From positions 1 through 64,000 of the forward strand of contig JAKMFX010000034.1 of NCBI GenBank assembly GCA_022425195.1: a DNA stretch of 64,000 nucleotides, given 5' to 3'. The DNA comes from Flavobacteriales bacterium (GTDB taxonomy: Bacteria > Bacteroidota > Bacteroidia > Flavobacteriales > UBA7430). The position numbers and the translations under genes are program-made. This document shows, piece by piece, positions 1 to 10,196 of this stretch. Under the pieces are notes generated by a model that made no database searches, was not told the DNA's origin, and saw only the letters and a program-made list of their open reading frames with translations. How positions within the stretch are numbered: position 1 is the first letter of the stretch; each line of letters starts with the position of its first letter.

Positions 1-745
1 GAATGGCATCCATTTTATGTCGGTTGGCCAGATGTAAGTCGGTAAAAATTTTAAATACTTCTTTTTGACGGCCTTCGTAGCGATTTTGAGAATCCTCCGC
101 ATAAGCTTTCATTGCCCATTCGAGCTCGTCGTAGGAAGCTCCTAATTGATCTTCGTCGGTTCTGCCATCTGCCCAAAGCCCATCGGTGGGTTTAGCGGTT
201 TGAATGGCATCTATAACATTTAATTCTTTTGCAAGGGCAAAGACTTCAGATTTCATTAAATCAGCAATGGGACTTAAGTCGACACCTCCATCTCCGTATT
301 TTGTGTAGAAACCGACACCAAAATCCTCTACTTTATTTCCCGTTCCTGCGACCAACATACCGTGTGCTCCCGCAAAGGCGTATAGAGAAGTCATTCGTAT
401 TCTTGCACGGGTATTGGCCATGGTCAAGTTGTGATTTGCTTCTGAGGGAACCACTTTTGAAAGGGTGTCGAAGGTGTCACTGAGATCTACGGTTGTATAG
501 CTTGCGTTTGAGAAGTTTTCACACAGCCATTCAACGTGAGCTTGAGAGCGGTCAAATTCATTTTTGTGTTGGTGAATAGGCATCAGCAAGCACAAGACTT
601 TTTTACCTGTTAAGGCGCAAAGGGTAGAGGTGAGCGCTGAGTCGATTCCTCCAGAAATCCCAACGACAAATCCGTTTGTGTTCGATTGGTTGCTGTAGTT
701 GGTTAACCAATTTGTAATGTGTTCGATTGCCTTTTTCGTCTCCAT
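1..745 (-). CDS. nadE: NAD+ synthetase (NAD synthase), C-terminus cut by window edge
   Basis: Manual minus-strand translation METKKAIEHITNWLTNYSNQSNTNGFVVGISGGIDSALTSTLCALTGKK... has the SGGIDSA PP-loop; also GTGNKVEDFGVGFYTKYGDGGVDLSPIADLMKSEV. Not in the supplied ORF list. Confidence 0.93.
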   Translation of the reverse strand, partial: METKKAIEHITNWLTNYSNQSNTNGFVVGISGGIDSALTSTLCALTGKKVLCLLMPIHQHKNEFDRSQAHVEWLCENFSNASYTTVDLSDTFDTLSKVVPSEANHNLTMANTRARIRMTSLYAFAGAHGMLVAGTGNKVEDFGVGFYTKYGDGGVDLSPIADLMKSEVFALAKELNVIDAIQTAKPTDGLWADGRTDEDQLGASYDELEWAMKAYAEDSQNRYEGRQKEVFKIFTDLHLANRHKMDAI

Positions 746-859
746 AGCTGCTGTAAATGAGATTACAAATTTAATAAAAATGAATTTTCCATGAATATTG
801 ATTTAGTTTTAATGTGTTCATTATTCATTTCTTATTTTTGCAAGATAAATGGTATCAAA

Positions 860-1831
860 ATGAAGCAGCTATTTGCATTTATTTTTTTTGGTTTGATTCT
901 ACTATCGTCTTGTCATCAGCAGAAGATAGATGTGTCTTCTGTGACGCCTCCGATAACGATAGGGCATTTTGATCATGCTTTTTTCGCCATGGACAGTATG
1001 AATTTTACATCCGATCTTCAAGCGCTGAAAAAAGACTTTCCTGATTTTTTTAGAACGGATCAGGATGAAGCGGAACTCAAAAAACGTTTTTTAGACCCTC
1101 AGATTCGAGAGTTGTACAATGCTGTGGACACTTCTTTTATGGATCTAAGCCTTTTGGATGATAAGATTTATCATGCATTTCAGCACTTGTATCATTATTT
1201 CCCTACGCACAAGCCGGTGCGTATTCACACCTGGGTTTCTAATTTCGAGCGCTTAGACCCTATTTTGGTTTCAGATCAATCATTACTTATTTCTTTGGAT
1301 ATGTATTTAGGGCCTGATGCTCATTTTTATCAAACAGCACCCAACTACATCAAACAGGGTTTTGATAAAAAATACCTATTGACAGATATGTTTTCTGCTT
1401 ATTTTAGCGCGAGTCTTCCTTTATCAGATGACAATAGCTTGCTGGCATCCATGCTTCATTATGGGAAAATACATTACCTAACATCGTTGATGCTTCCCGA
1501 TGCATCTGAAGAGATGGTTATGGGGTATGCTCCACAGAAAATGTCATGGTGCTTTGAAAATGAATCGGATGTATGGGCTTATTTTATTGAAAACAAGCTT
1601 TTGTTCTCGAGTATGCAAGAAAATAAAAGGAGATTTATAGAAGATGCTCCATTTTCAAAGTTCAACACCCACTTTGATCGTGAAACCCCCGGAAGAATTG
1701 GACGGTGGATGGGCTGGAATGTCATTAGATCTTACATGAAGGCAAATCCTGAAAAGAGTTTAATAGAGTTAATGAATGAGCTAGATGCTCAAAAAATATT
1801 ACGTGAATCACGTTACAAACCAAAATCGTAA
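860..1831 (+). CDS. gldB: Gliding motility lipoprotein GldB
   Basis: Lipoprotein signal MKQLFAFIFFGLILLSSC at internal Met of ORF 791..1831; adjacent to gldC and nadE; TATTTTTG -7 box at 833-840 supports the start at 860. Confidence 0.85.
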   Translation: MKQLFAFIFFGLILLSSCHQQKIDVSSVTPPITIGHFDHAFFAMDSMNFTSDLQALKKDFPDFFRTDQDEAELKKRFLDPQIRELYNAVDTSFMDLSLLDDKIYHAFQHLYHYFPTHKPVRIHTWVSNFERLDPILVSDQSLLISLDMYLGPDAHFYQTAPNYIKQGFDKKYLLTDMFSAYFSASLPLSDDNSLLASMLHYGKIHYLTSLMLPDASEEMVMGYAPQKMSWCFENESDVWAYFIENKLLFSSMQENKRRFIEDAPFSKFNTHFDRETPGRIGRWMGWNVIRSYMKANPEKSLIELMNELDAQKILRESRYKPKS

Positions 1832-1833
1832 GC

Positions 1834-2175
1834 ATGAAAGAGTCCGAAATTAAAATAAACATTAGTTTAGACGACAATAAAGTCCCTGAGAAAATCCAAT
1901 GGTCTGCAGAAGATGCTGGAGAAGTGAATCAGCAATCAGAAGCTGTACTTATCTCGCTCTGGGATGCAGAAAACCAAAATGCGCTTCGCATTGATTTGTG
2001 GACCAAAGAAATGAAGGTAGATGAAATGAAAACATTTTTTCATCAGACCCTTACAGCGATGACAGAGACCTATGAACGTGCCACTGGTGACGAGAAGATG
2101 GCTAAAGACATGCGACGTTTTTGTCATTATTTTGCTGATGAATTAAATCTTTTGAAAGACATTAAGAAGAAATAA
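1834..2175 (+). CDS. gldC: Gliding motility protein GldC
   Basis: 113 aa, directly downstream of gldB, characteristic sequence KESEIKINISLDDNKVPEKIQWSAEDAG. Confidence 0.88.
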   Translation: MKESEIKINISLDDNKVPEKIQWSAEDAGEVNQQSEAVLISLWDAENQNALRIDLWTKEMKVDEMKTFFHQTLTAMTETYERATGDEKMAKDMRRFCHYFADELNLLKDIKKK

Positions 2176-2219
2176 TCTCCAGTCTTGCATGGGTTTCAAC
2201 CTACTGAGATTATTTTTTT
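2171..2219 (+). terminator. Rho-independent terminator of gldBC
   Basis: AATAATCT(C)CAGT ... ACTGAGATTATT stem followed by T7; overlaps the gldC stop codon. Confidence 0.75.
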
Positions 2220-2289
2220 CGTAGCTTTATGTCATAGGACTGAAAATTGACCTTATCAACATTAAATTATTCAAACTGATCCTCTTTTC

Positions 2290-2796
2290 ATGAATCACAA
2301 ACTACTCATCCGTCTCATTTCTTTTTTGCTTCCGATAGCTGTCTTTGGTCTTTATATAATGCCAAAGTTTACGACCAGTATTGATTTTTTGCCATTGTTA
2401 AATGCTTGCATCAACGGTACCGTATTTTTCATTTTGATTTTTGCCGTGGTGGCTATTAAAAAAGGAAACCGTGAGCTACATAAGAAGCTCATGTATTCTG
2501 CGGTAGTTTTATCTATTGTATTCTTAGTTTTTTACGTATTCCATCATGCCACGCACGATACGGTTTCATTCGGAGGAGAGGGACTGATTAAAAAGGTCTA
2601 TTATTTCATTTTGATTACACACATCATTTTGGCGATAGCTATTGTGCCTTTGGTATTGATTAGTCTTTCTAGAGCCATGCAGGAGAAATTCACTCAGCAC
2701 AAAAAAATAGCAAGAATAACCATGCCACTTTGGATGTACGTATCTCTTTCCGGAGTTCTGGTGTACTTGATGATCTCTCCGTACTATCCTTTTTAA
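2290..2796 (+). CDS. DUF420-family membrane protein
   Basis: 168 aa, multi-TM, HATHDTVSFGGEG; next to cytochrome oxidase assembly genes. Confidence 0.7.
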   Translation: MNHKLLIRLISFLLPIAVFGLYIMPKFTTSIDFLPLLNACINGTVFFILIFAVVAIKKGNRELHKKLMYSAVVLSIVFLVFYVFHHATHDTVSFGGEGLIKKVYYFILITHIILAIAIVPLVLISLSRAMQEKFTQHKKIARITMPLWMYVSLSGVLVYLMISPYYPF

Positions 2797-2807
2797 ATAG
2801 AGGTCTG

Positions 2808-3701
2808 TTAGTTGATGAACCGATCTATGATATAGATGATTTGAAAAATGGGTAGGTAGATGATCGAGGCAATCATCAGTTCCTTGGCCTGTGCATCACT
2901 TGTATTTTGGTAGAGTTGAATGGTTTTGTATACAAACCAGCAGCCCAGTCCAAGGATCAAAATAAATGAATATACAGAAAGGTTGAGTCCGGATACATTC
3001 CAGAAGAATGGCACGACCGATAGCATCACCATTCCTATAGATGTAATGATGGCTATTAGGGCCGGATAAGTTCCTTTTTCACCTCCAAATAACATTTTAA
3101 AACCTGCGTTCTTATACTCTTTGTCTAACACCCAGGCAATGGCGATGAAGTGAGGGAACTGCCATAAAAATTGAATGGCAAACAGCGTTCCCCCAATCAA
3201 TTCAAAATTGTCGGTTGCAGCCACCCAGCCCAGCAAGAAAGGTATGGCCCCCGGAATGGCTCCTATAAATACAGAGAACGTTGAAATACGCTTCATAGGT
3301 GTATATGCCAGTACATAGAGGAGTATTGAGAGCAAACCGAAAAAGCTCGACTTAGAGAGGTGGCCAAAAAAGCTTCCTTGTGGATGTATAAAGTTCAGTA
3401 GGTAGAGTCCAACGGCTCCGGTCAGGGCAGAGAAAATGAAAGCCTGCAATACCGTTAAGCGCTTCATAGGTAGCGGCCGGTTAGCGGTTCTAGGCATTAA
3501 TTGATCAAAGTTTCTCTCAAGAATTTGATTGAATCCATTTGCAGATCCCGTAACGAGAAAGCCCCCCAACATCAGCAAGAAAAATTCGTTAACCGAAAAG
3601 TCTTCTATTCCGATGAGATAACCCGATACAGCTGAAAACACAACGGTAAAGGACAAACGGAATTTTAATAATTGGGCGTAATATTTGAGTGTATGGATCA
3701 A
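2808..3701 (-). CDS. ctaB: Protoheme IX farnesyltransferase
   Basis: UbiA-type motif GFNQILERNFDQLMPRTANRPLP; multi-TM; cox cluster. Confidence 0.92.
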   Translation of the reverse strand: MIHTLKYYAQLLKFRLSFTVVFSAVSGYLIGIEDFSVNEFFLLMLGGFLVTGSANGFNQILERNFDQLMPRTANRPLPMKRLTVLQAFIFSALTGAVGLYLLNFIHPQGSFFGHLSKSSFFGLLSILLYVLAYTPMKRISTFSVFIGAIPGAIPFLLGWVAATDNFELIGGTLFAIQFLWQFPHFIAIAWVLDKEYKNAGFKMLFGGEKGTYPALIAIITSIGMVMLSVVPFFWNVSGLNLSVYSFILILGLGCWFVYKTIQLYQNTSDAQAKELMIASIIYLPIFQIIYIIDRFIN

Positions 3702-3950
3702 TTATTCGGTCAAGGAATTACGAGTCTTTTTCTTTTGCAGGAAGTATAAAATAGTAAAACCTACCGCTGCCAGATAAGGGAATGCCATCAGGTATAAGAT
3801 TCCGTCATTTAAGCCAGCTCCTTTTGATCCACCTGCTTCAAGATTGGTTTCCACTACAGCTTTACACATGGCACACTGTGCACTCGCATCACTACTGATT
3901 GTGAAGAGCACCAGCCCCATTGCTAAAAAGATTCCTAATTTAGTTTTCAT
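3702..3950 (-). CDS. Small membrane protein with N-terminal CAMC motif
   Basis: Signal peptide MKTKLGIFLAMGLVLFTISSDASA then QCAMCKAVVETN and one TM; between ctaB and sco. Start refined from ORF 3702..3974. Confidence 0.6.
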   Translation of the reverse strand: MKTKLGIFLAMGLVLFTISSDASAQCAMCKAVVETNLEAGGSKGAGLNDGILYLMAFPYLAAVGFTILYFLQKKKTRNSLTE

Positions 3951-4701
3951 AACGTTGTCGTTCTGCTTTTGCATCCTTGTGATATTCAGCCATCAATGTT
4001 TTGATGTCTTTAATCATGTCCTTGATGACAAAATCTTTGGTTCCATCGTAACTTCCCACTGGATTTCCTTTCATCTTACTTTCAGGGCCGCAACCCGAAC
4101 AGTCGAGGTCGGGTTTCTTAGAAGAAGTGTCACATCCGGTACAGATAAAATTGCTGTAACCCGATCGAACTCTTCCCTCACGATCGACGATCACTAGATA
4201 TTCAGAATGAAGAAATCCACCTGGCGCGAGTTCGTCTTCTTGAGCATTGACAAAGTAGGATCTTGCGACCTCATAAATGGCCTCTTTATCTCCAGTTACA
4301 AAGTTGAAATTCGACTCATCAATTCGCATTCTTTTTGCGTATTGCTTTAATTGCTCTGGTGTGTCGTACTCCGGATTCACCGTATGTGATAAGAACTTTA
4401 TGTTTGGGTAAATACTCAGTTCACTTTGTATGTACCTCATGTTGATGGTCATCGTAGGGCAGATGGTCGGACAGGTAGTGAAAATAAAATTCGCCACGTA
4501 AATGTTGTCGTCATAATCCGCATTCGTGATGGTATCTCGATTTTGGTTGATAAACGAAAAAGGTGGAATACGATGGTCATCTTCACCAATTACGGCAAGC
4601 TTTACAAAGTTGTTTTCCCCTCTAGAAAGAAAGTTGTAAGCCAGGTAAGGCAAAACAAGCAATGCGAAAAGCAATCCCCACTTTTTTAATTTTTCCTGCA
4701 T
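3940..4701 (-). CDS. SCO1/SenC family Cu chaperone
   Basis: FTTCPTICPTMTINMRYIQSEL CxxxC motif; thioredoxin-like; cox cluster. Confidence 0.9.
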   Translation of the reverse strand: MQEKLKKWGLLFALLVLPYLAYNFLSRGENNFVKLAVIGEDDHRIPPFSFINQNRDTITNADYDDNIYVANFIFTTCPTICPTMTINMRYIQSELSIYPNIKFLSHTVNPEYDTPEQLKQYAKRMRIDESNFNFVTGDKEAIYEVARSYFVNAQEDELAPGGFLHSEYLVIVDREGRVRSGYSNFICTGCDTSSKKPDLDCSGCGPESKMKGNPVGSYDGTKDFVIKDMIKDIKTLMAEYHKDAKAERQRYEN

Positions 4702-4710
4702 GAGGTAAGT

Positions 4711-5034
4711 TTACATGATGGAATAATTGTAGAATCCTTCTACAATGATGATGAACAATAGGTAAGGTATAAGAATAAACATCGGGCCTATGATGACCCA
4801 TTTTAAACTTTTCTTTTCATCTCCTAGGTGCATGAAGGTCATCACAATATATGCGGCCTTCACAATCGTTAGTATGATGAAGATATGATTCAATAATTTG
4901 GTTCCAAGAACTATAGTTTCCACCATGAATGGAGGTTTGATAATCCCAAGTACAACTTCAACGGCAGTCACAAATAGAAGTATCCAAAATACTTTCCAAA
5001 TCCACCAGTTTCCTTTTTTAGTTTCGTTAGCCAT
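4711..5034 (-). CDS. Cytochrome c oxidase subunit IV-like membrane protein
   Basis: FMHLGDEKKSLKWVIIGPMFI; small 3-TM protein; start at MANETKK. Confidence 0.8.
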   Translation of the reverse strand: MANETKKGNWWIWKVFWILLFVTAVEVVLGIIKPPFMVETIVLGTKLLNHIFIILTIVKAAYIVMTFMHLGDEKKSLKWVIIGPMFILIPYLLFIIIVEGFYNYSIM

Positions 5035-5051
5035 GATCGTCTTTTTTACAA

Positions 5052-5717
5052 TTATACCAAGTAGAAGAATGTGAATACGAACACCCATACTAAATCTACG
5101 AAGTGCCAGTATAAACCTACTTTTTCAACCATTTCATAATGTCCTCTTTCTTCATAGGTCCCCTTGATCACATTGATTAAGATGATGATTAGGATGATCA
5201 CACCACTAAGTACGTGGAATCCGTGAAAACCGGTTATAAAGAAGAAGTAGTCACCGAATAGAGGGTGTCCGTAGGGATTGCTTACTAAAGTTGCAGGTAC
5301 GCCATCCAATCCATGAATGAAGTGTGCCCATTCCCATGCTTGCGAGGATAAAAACAAGATTCCACCTACAATCGTTAATGAAAGCCAAAGAATCACTTTC
5401 TTTTTCTCCATTTTGTGACCATAGTTTACCGCCAATACCATGGTCACGGAACTTAGGATCAGTATGAAGGTCATTAAGGCAACAAACAACAATGGATGCT
5501 CTCCTTCTAGAAATGGGAAGTGCGTAAATACTTCTTCAGCTACGGGCCATATGTCTCCATATTTAAATCTACTAAATCCATAGGCTGCTAAAAAACCTGA
5601 GAAGGTTAAAGCATCTGTCATCAAGAAAAACCACATCATTAGTTTTCCGTAACTCGAGCCTAAGGGTTTTGCATCGCCTCCGCCCCAGGGATCTTTATTT
5701 TCAACTGCTTGTTCCAT
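5052..5717 (-). CDS. ctaE: Cytochrome c oxidase subunit III
   Basis: GFHGFHVLSGVIILIII, YWHFVDLVWVFVFTFFYLV. Confidence 0.92.
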   Translation of the reverse strand: MEQAVENKDPWGGGDAKPLGSSYGKLMMWFFLMTDALTFSGFLAAYGFSRFKYGDIWPVAEEVFTHFPFLEGEHPLLFVALMTFILILSSVTMVLAVNYGHKMEKKKVILWLSLTIVGGILFLSSQAWEWAHFIHGLDGVPATLVSNPYGHPLFGDYFFFITGFHGFHVLSGVIILIIILINVIKGTYEERGHYEMVEKVGLYWHFVDLVWVFVFTFFYLV

Positions 5718-5737
5718 AACTTATATCGTTCTCGATT

Positions 5738-6292
5738 TTATGAGTAAGTAAAAAATAGGAATAGGTACAACCACAATAGGCCCAAAAAGTGCCAGTAAAT
5801 GGAGACCAAATGTATTCCTAGATAATTGTCTTTTGTATATTTTCCAATTTTGGATTTTATCGTTGTAATCGTCAGTGCGATCAAACCTCCGATTAGGTGG
5901 AGCAGGTGCATCAGCGTGATCGCGTAAATGAAAGATCCCGAAGCATTACTTCCTTCCCCGGTCAAATAAACACCTTGCGCAACCAAATCACCCCAACCTT
6001 GGATTTGAGAAAAGGAAAAAAGGATTCCCAAAAGCAAAGTACCGAGTAGCAGGGAGGTCCCTGATTTACCTGCTTTCACATTTTGTGCAGCAAACAAGAG
6101 CAAGGCACTGCTGACCACGATGGCTACTGTACTTATGGTAAACCATACAGGCATCTCAAACTCAAGCCATCCGCCTTCGGCTTTCCTTACGATGTAAGCT
6201 GAGGTGAGCCCACCGAAAAACATGACGATACTTACAATACCTATCCAAAGGAGTTGCTTAGAAGCTTTATTTTTTTTGAGATTCAATTGCAT
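5738..6292 (-). CDS. Heme-copper oxidase subunit III family protein (second copy)
   Basis: Multi-TM, LVSIYWHFLGLLWLYLFLFFTYS C-terminus, upstream of subunit III. Confidence 0.85.
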   Translation of the reverse strand: MQLNLKKNKASKQLLWIGIVSIVMFFGGLTSAYIVRKAEGGWLEFEMPVWFTISTVAIVVSSALLLFAAQNVKAGKSGTSLLLGTLLLGILFSFSQIQGWGDLVAQGVYLTGEGSNASGSFIYAITLMHLLHLIGGLIALTITTIKSKIGKYTKDNYLGIHLVSIYWHFLGLLWLYLFLFFTYS

Positions 6293-6301
6293 GTTTGTTG
6301 G

Positions 6302-8053
6302 TTAGTGTTCTGTTTCACCTTCTTTTAAAGGTACATTTTGAGGGACAAAGTCCTGATCAGCTCCTGGCTTAGAGTAGTCATATGCCCAACGCTCTACGGT
6401 TGGAATTTCACCTGGCCAGTTTCCGTGTATTCTTTCTACAGGTGTTGTCCACTCTAGCGTGTTAGAGCCCCATGGGTTCTCTGTAGCCTTCGTTCCTTTG
6501 AAGATGCTATAAAAGAAATTGAAAATAAATAACAACTGAACCAAACCACCTATGATGGCAAAGAATGTGATGACCTCGTTGATGTCAGACAGTCCGTCAA
6601 ACATTGGGAAAGCACTGTTGGTATAATATCTTCTTGGAAGTCCTGCTAATCCTAAGAAATGCATTGGGAAGAATACCCCATAAGCAGAAATAAAGGTGAC
6701 CCAAAAGTGGAAGTATCCCAATTTCTTGTTCATCATACGTCCATACATCTTTGGGAACCAATGGTAAACTCCTGCAAGCATCCCATAGATGGCAGACAAT
6801 CCCATTACAATATGGAAGTGACCTACCACAAAATAGGTGTCGTGTACGTTGATGTCAAGGGCTGAATCACCCAGGATGATTCCTGTCAAACCTCCGGTGA
6901 TGAAGGTCGATACAAATCCAATGGCAAAAAGCATTGCCGGTGTAAATCGAATGTTTGCCCTCCATAGTGTGGCCAAGTAATTAAATACTTTTACCGCTGA
7001 AGGGATGGCAATAAGTAAGGTCGTAAATGTAAATACAGAACCTAAGAATGGATCCATTCCCGTGATAAACATATGGTGACCCCATACCACAAAGGATAAG
7101 AATGCAATAAGAATCAAGGCACCCACCATCGCTTTGTAACCAAAAATAGGCTTTCTAGAATTGACAGATATTACTTCAGATACAATCCCTAAAGCTGGTA
7201 ACAAAATAATGTATACCTCAGGGTGACCTAAGAACCAGAATAGGTGTTCGAATAAAATTGGAGATCCTCCTGTATTGTGAAGAGCCTCACCATTAATGAT
7301 GATGTCTGAAAGGTAAAATGAAGTACCAAAACTACGGTCAAAAATCAGAAGCAAAGCACATGATAAAAGTACTGGGAAAGATAGCACCCCTAAGATGGCA
7401 ACGATTAATAATGCCCATATGGTTAAAGGAAGTCGACTCATGGTCATTCCTTTGGTACGCATATTAAGAATGGTAACAATATAGTTAAGCCCTCCTAATA
7501 GAGAAGATACGACAAACAAAGTAATGGCGATGAGCCATAGATCTTGTCCTAATCCCGAACCAGGTATCGCCTGTGGTAGTGCGGATAGAGGAGGGTAGAT
7601 GGTCCAACCTGCAGCTGCGGGTCCCGACTCAACAAACAGAGAGTACAAGAGTACAATGGTAGCTGCGAAAAAGAACCAATAAGACAGCATGTTCATAAAT
7701 CCTGAGGCCATATCTCTAGCTCCAATCTGAAGTGGAATTAAGAAGTTGGCGAACGTACCGGTTAATCCGGCAGTAAGTACCCAGAATATTAAGATGGTAC
7801 CGTGCATGGTTACCAGCGCCAGGTAGATGTTTGGATCAAGTACTCCGCCTGGAGCCCATTTCTCACCCAGGAAAAACTCAAGCACTGCGAAAGATTCTCC
7901 AGGATTGGATAATTGCAGACGGAAAAGTATTGACATCAGCATTCCAATCACACCCATAAACATACCGGTGATGAGGAATTGCTTAGCAATCATCTTGTGA
8001 TCTAAACTAAAGACGTATTTCGTTAAGAACGTTTCTTTATGATGTTCTGACAT
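6302..8053 (-). CDS. ctaD: Cytochrome c oxidase subunit I
   Basis: WFLGHPEVYIILLPALGIVSEVI, HDTYFVVGHFHIVMGL, 583 aa. Confidence 0.97.
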   Translation of the reverse strand: MSEHHKETFLTKYVFSLDHKMIAKQFLITGMFMGVIGMLMSILFRLQLSNPGESFAVLEFFLGEKWAPGGVLDPNIYLALVTMHGTILIFWVLTAGLTGTFANFLIPLQIGARDMASGFMNMLSYWFFFAATIVLLYSLFVESGPAAAGWTIYPPLSALPQAIPGSGLGQDLWLIAITLFVVSSLLGGLNYIVTILNMRTKGMTMSRLPLTIWALLIVAILGVLSFPVLLSCALLLIFDRSFGTSFYLSDIIINGEALHNTGGSPILFEHLFWFLGHPEVYIILLPALGIVSEVISVNSRKPIFGYKAMVGALILIAFLSFVVWGHHMFITGMDPFLGSVFTFTTLLIAIPSAVKVFNYLATLWRANIRFTPAMLFAIGFVSTFITGGLTGIILGDSALDINVHDTYFVVGHFHIVMGLSAIYGMLAGVYHWFPKMYGRMMNKKLGYFHFWVTFISAYGVFFPMHFLGLAGLPRRYYTNSAFPMFDGLSDINEVITFFAIIGGLVQLLFIFNFFYSIFKGTKATENPWGSNTLEWTTPVERIHGNWPGEIPTVERWAYDYSKPGADQDFVPQNVPLKEGETEH

Positions 8054-8059
8054 ATTAAA

Positions 8060-9037
8060 CTAGTTTAGTGTTAATGTATTTTTTAGCGTTTCTTGTGAGG
8101 CCATCCAAGCATTATATTCCTCTTGAGTTTCAACGATAAACTTCATCTTCATGTTGTAGTGAGCCGCACCACAAATTTTATTACACAACAAGACAAACTC
8201 AAAGTCTTCACCTTCTTGCTCTTTCATTTCAGCCGTGGTTTGTGTTGGCGTGAAGCCAAACTGGGTTGTCATACCCGGAACACAATTCATTTGCACTCTA
8301 AAATGTGGTAAAAAGGCAGAGTGTATCACGTCTTGCGAACGCATTTTGAGAAGTACAGGCTCATTAACGACCAAGTGTACTTCTCGAGTAACGATGTCGT
8401 CTTGAGCGCTGTCATCGTCCATGTCCACACCCAAAACATTGAGTCCTTCAACGAGTTTGTAGTTCGCCTGACCTAAAGTATTGTCATCACCCGCATATCG
8501 AGCTGTCCAGTTGAATTGTTTTGCATACAATTCGATGATTTTAGAATTTGTTGTGTCTACACCCGTAATGTCGTTCCAAACATTCAAACCATAAATGATC
8601 AGAGGTGTAAGAACCAAGGTAGGTACCACTGTCCAAATCACTTCTAGCTTGTTGTTGTGTGGGTAGAAGTAGGCAACGGTATTTTTGCGACCTCTGTATT
8701 TATAAGCGAACCATGCAAGTATGGGTTGTGTTAAGAAAAACACAAAAAGGATGACGCCCATGGTGAAATTCATTAAGGTGTCAATGGTCGCTCCGTGCAA
8801 AGAACTTGCAGGAGGTAGGATGTGAACGCCCCAATATTTGAATTGCCACAGAACAAAGCCTAAGAAAAGAACCCCAAATACAGCAAAGGTCAAGATCCCT
8901 TGTATGTTGTTGTCTTTATCGGTGATTTCATTGGCGTCTTGGTCTTTCACTTCTGAAACCAATTCATTCACCCTTAATATTTGCACCAAAACAATTACTG
9001 AAAGTAATATGATCAATCCAACTAATATACTCATCAT
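8060..9037 (-). CDS. ctaC: Cytochrome c oxidase subunit II
   Basis: CuA motif CNKICGAAHYNM; two N-terminal TM helices. Confidence 0.96.
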   Translation of the reverse strand: MMSILVGLIILLSVIVLVQILRVNELVSEVKDQDANEITDKDNNIQGILTFAVFGVLFLGFVLWQFKYWGVHILPPASSLHGATIDTLMNFTMGVILFVFFLTQPILAWFAYKYRGRKNTVAYFYPHNNKLEVIWTVVPTLVLTPLIIYGLNVWNDITGVDTTNSKIIELYAKQFNWTARYAGDDNTLGQANYKLVEGLNVLGVDMDDDSAQDDIVTREVHLVVNEPVLLKMRSQDVIHSAFLPHFRVQMNCVPGMTTQFGFTPTQTTAEMKEQEGEDFEFVLLCNKICGAAHYNMKMKFIVETQEEYNAWMASQETLKNTLTLN

Positions 9038-9483
9038 GGTCTAAAAATTTTCGAATCTAAATACCTGTTATTTAACACGCTGTAAGCTGTTTTCTAGGAT
9101 TGAGATGAAGAGGTCCTCCCGTTTGGTTTGATTGTAATTTGGGGGGCGTAAAACTCTGTTTAATCAATCTTCAAAAATGTCCACAGAAATCATGTGCAAA
9201 ATTACTAAATTTAAATGATAATCAACAGCAAATTTTACCATGTTTTAATGAGGAATCTTTTTTGATGACCAGGATGGAATGATTTCTCTTTGAGGCTTAA
9301 TGGATCGGCTTCGGGGAAGGAAACCATCTAATTAAAGATTTAAGTGTCTTATTATAAGTGGGTTGTTGCTTTTAGTGTTTTCAAAAATAGGCCGGTTTTT
9401 AATAGTGATGCACACATTTGAAAAGTAAAGGTTGGCTTGCTGTTGGGCTTTTTTGGGGAAGTCCCGAAAGGGCTCTAAGGTCA

Positions 9484-10158
9484 CTAAACCAAATCGAATT
9501 CACGAGCTTTGTTGGAGAGCTCAATAAGATTTTTAACGTTTAGTTTTTTCATTAGGTTATAGCGATGAACTTCTGCGGTCCTCCTGCTCACTTCAAGTTC
9601 TTCAGCAATTTCTTTATTGCTTTTGCCTTTTAAGATGATGCTCAGTACTTGCATCTCTCTTTTCGATAGATTGAATTTATTTACGCTTGATTTGTTCGCT
9701 GTGCTGTTGTTTTTTGTTGGATTCAGATGGTTGATGAGAATGGAAGAAACATCTCCAGAGAAATATTTGCCGTCATTTGAAATGGTCTCAAGCGCCTTTA
9801 GTAATTCAACTTTACTGGCCCCTTTTAGCATGTAGCCGTCTGCGCCAGCCTCTATGGCCTCTAGGACATATTCTTGCGCATCATGCATCGATAAAATCAA
9901 TGTTTTGATCTTTGGGAATTTACTGGTTACGATGCGTACCAGTTCATTACCTGTCATTTCAGGCATTCGAATGTCTACGATAAGCATGTCTGGTTGATGT
10001 TCTGGGATGATCTCGAGTGCCTCATTACCGTTGGAGGCTTCTGCGATGACTTCGAAAGCATTTTCATGTGCTAAAAGTGCTTTGATTCCATCTCTAACGA
10101 GGACGTGGTCATCCACCAAAATTATTTTTAGAGGCGCTTTAGATTCTTCAGATTTCAT
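9484..10158 (-). CDS. NarL/LuxR-type response regulator
   Basis: IILVDDHVLVRDGIKALL receiver; KREMQVLSIILKGKSNKEIAEELEVSRRTAEVHRYNLMKKL HTH. Confidence 0.93.
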   Translation of the reverse strand: MKSEESKAPLKIILVDDHVLVRDGIKALLAHENAFEVIAEASNGNEALEIIPEHQPDMLIVDIRMPEMTGNELVRIVTSKFPKIKTLILSMHDAQEYVLEAIEAGADGYMLKGASKVELLKALETISNDGKYFSGDVSSILINHLNPTKNNSTANKSSVNKFNLSKREMQVLSIILKGKSNKEIAEELEVSRRTAEVHRYNLMKKLNVKNLIELSNKAREFDLV

Positions 10159-10196
10159 ACCGTGAAATTACACTTTTTAAGTAATTATACCTAATT

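Noticed and set aside
229-483. 84-aa plus-strand ORF
   Set aside because: Lies antisense to the nadE reading frame, which is well supported.
3844-4197. Plus-strand ORFs across the cox, nirB and nas regions (for example 3844-4197, 13469-13894, 33243-33517)
   Set aside because: All antisense to clear conserved genes, with composition expected from shadow ORFs.
9038-9483. 446-bp gap upstream of ctaC as a hidden RNA gene
   Set aside because: No convincing fold, ORF or family signature was found by eye.
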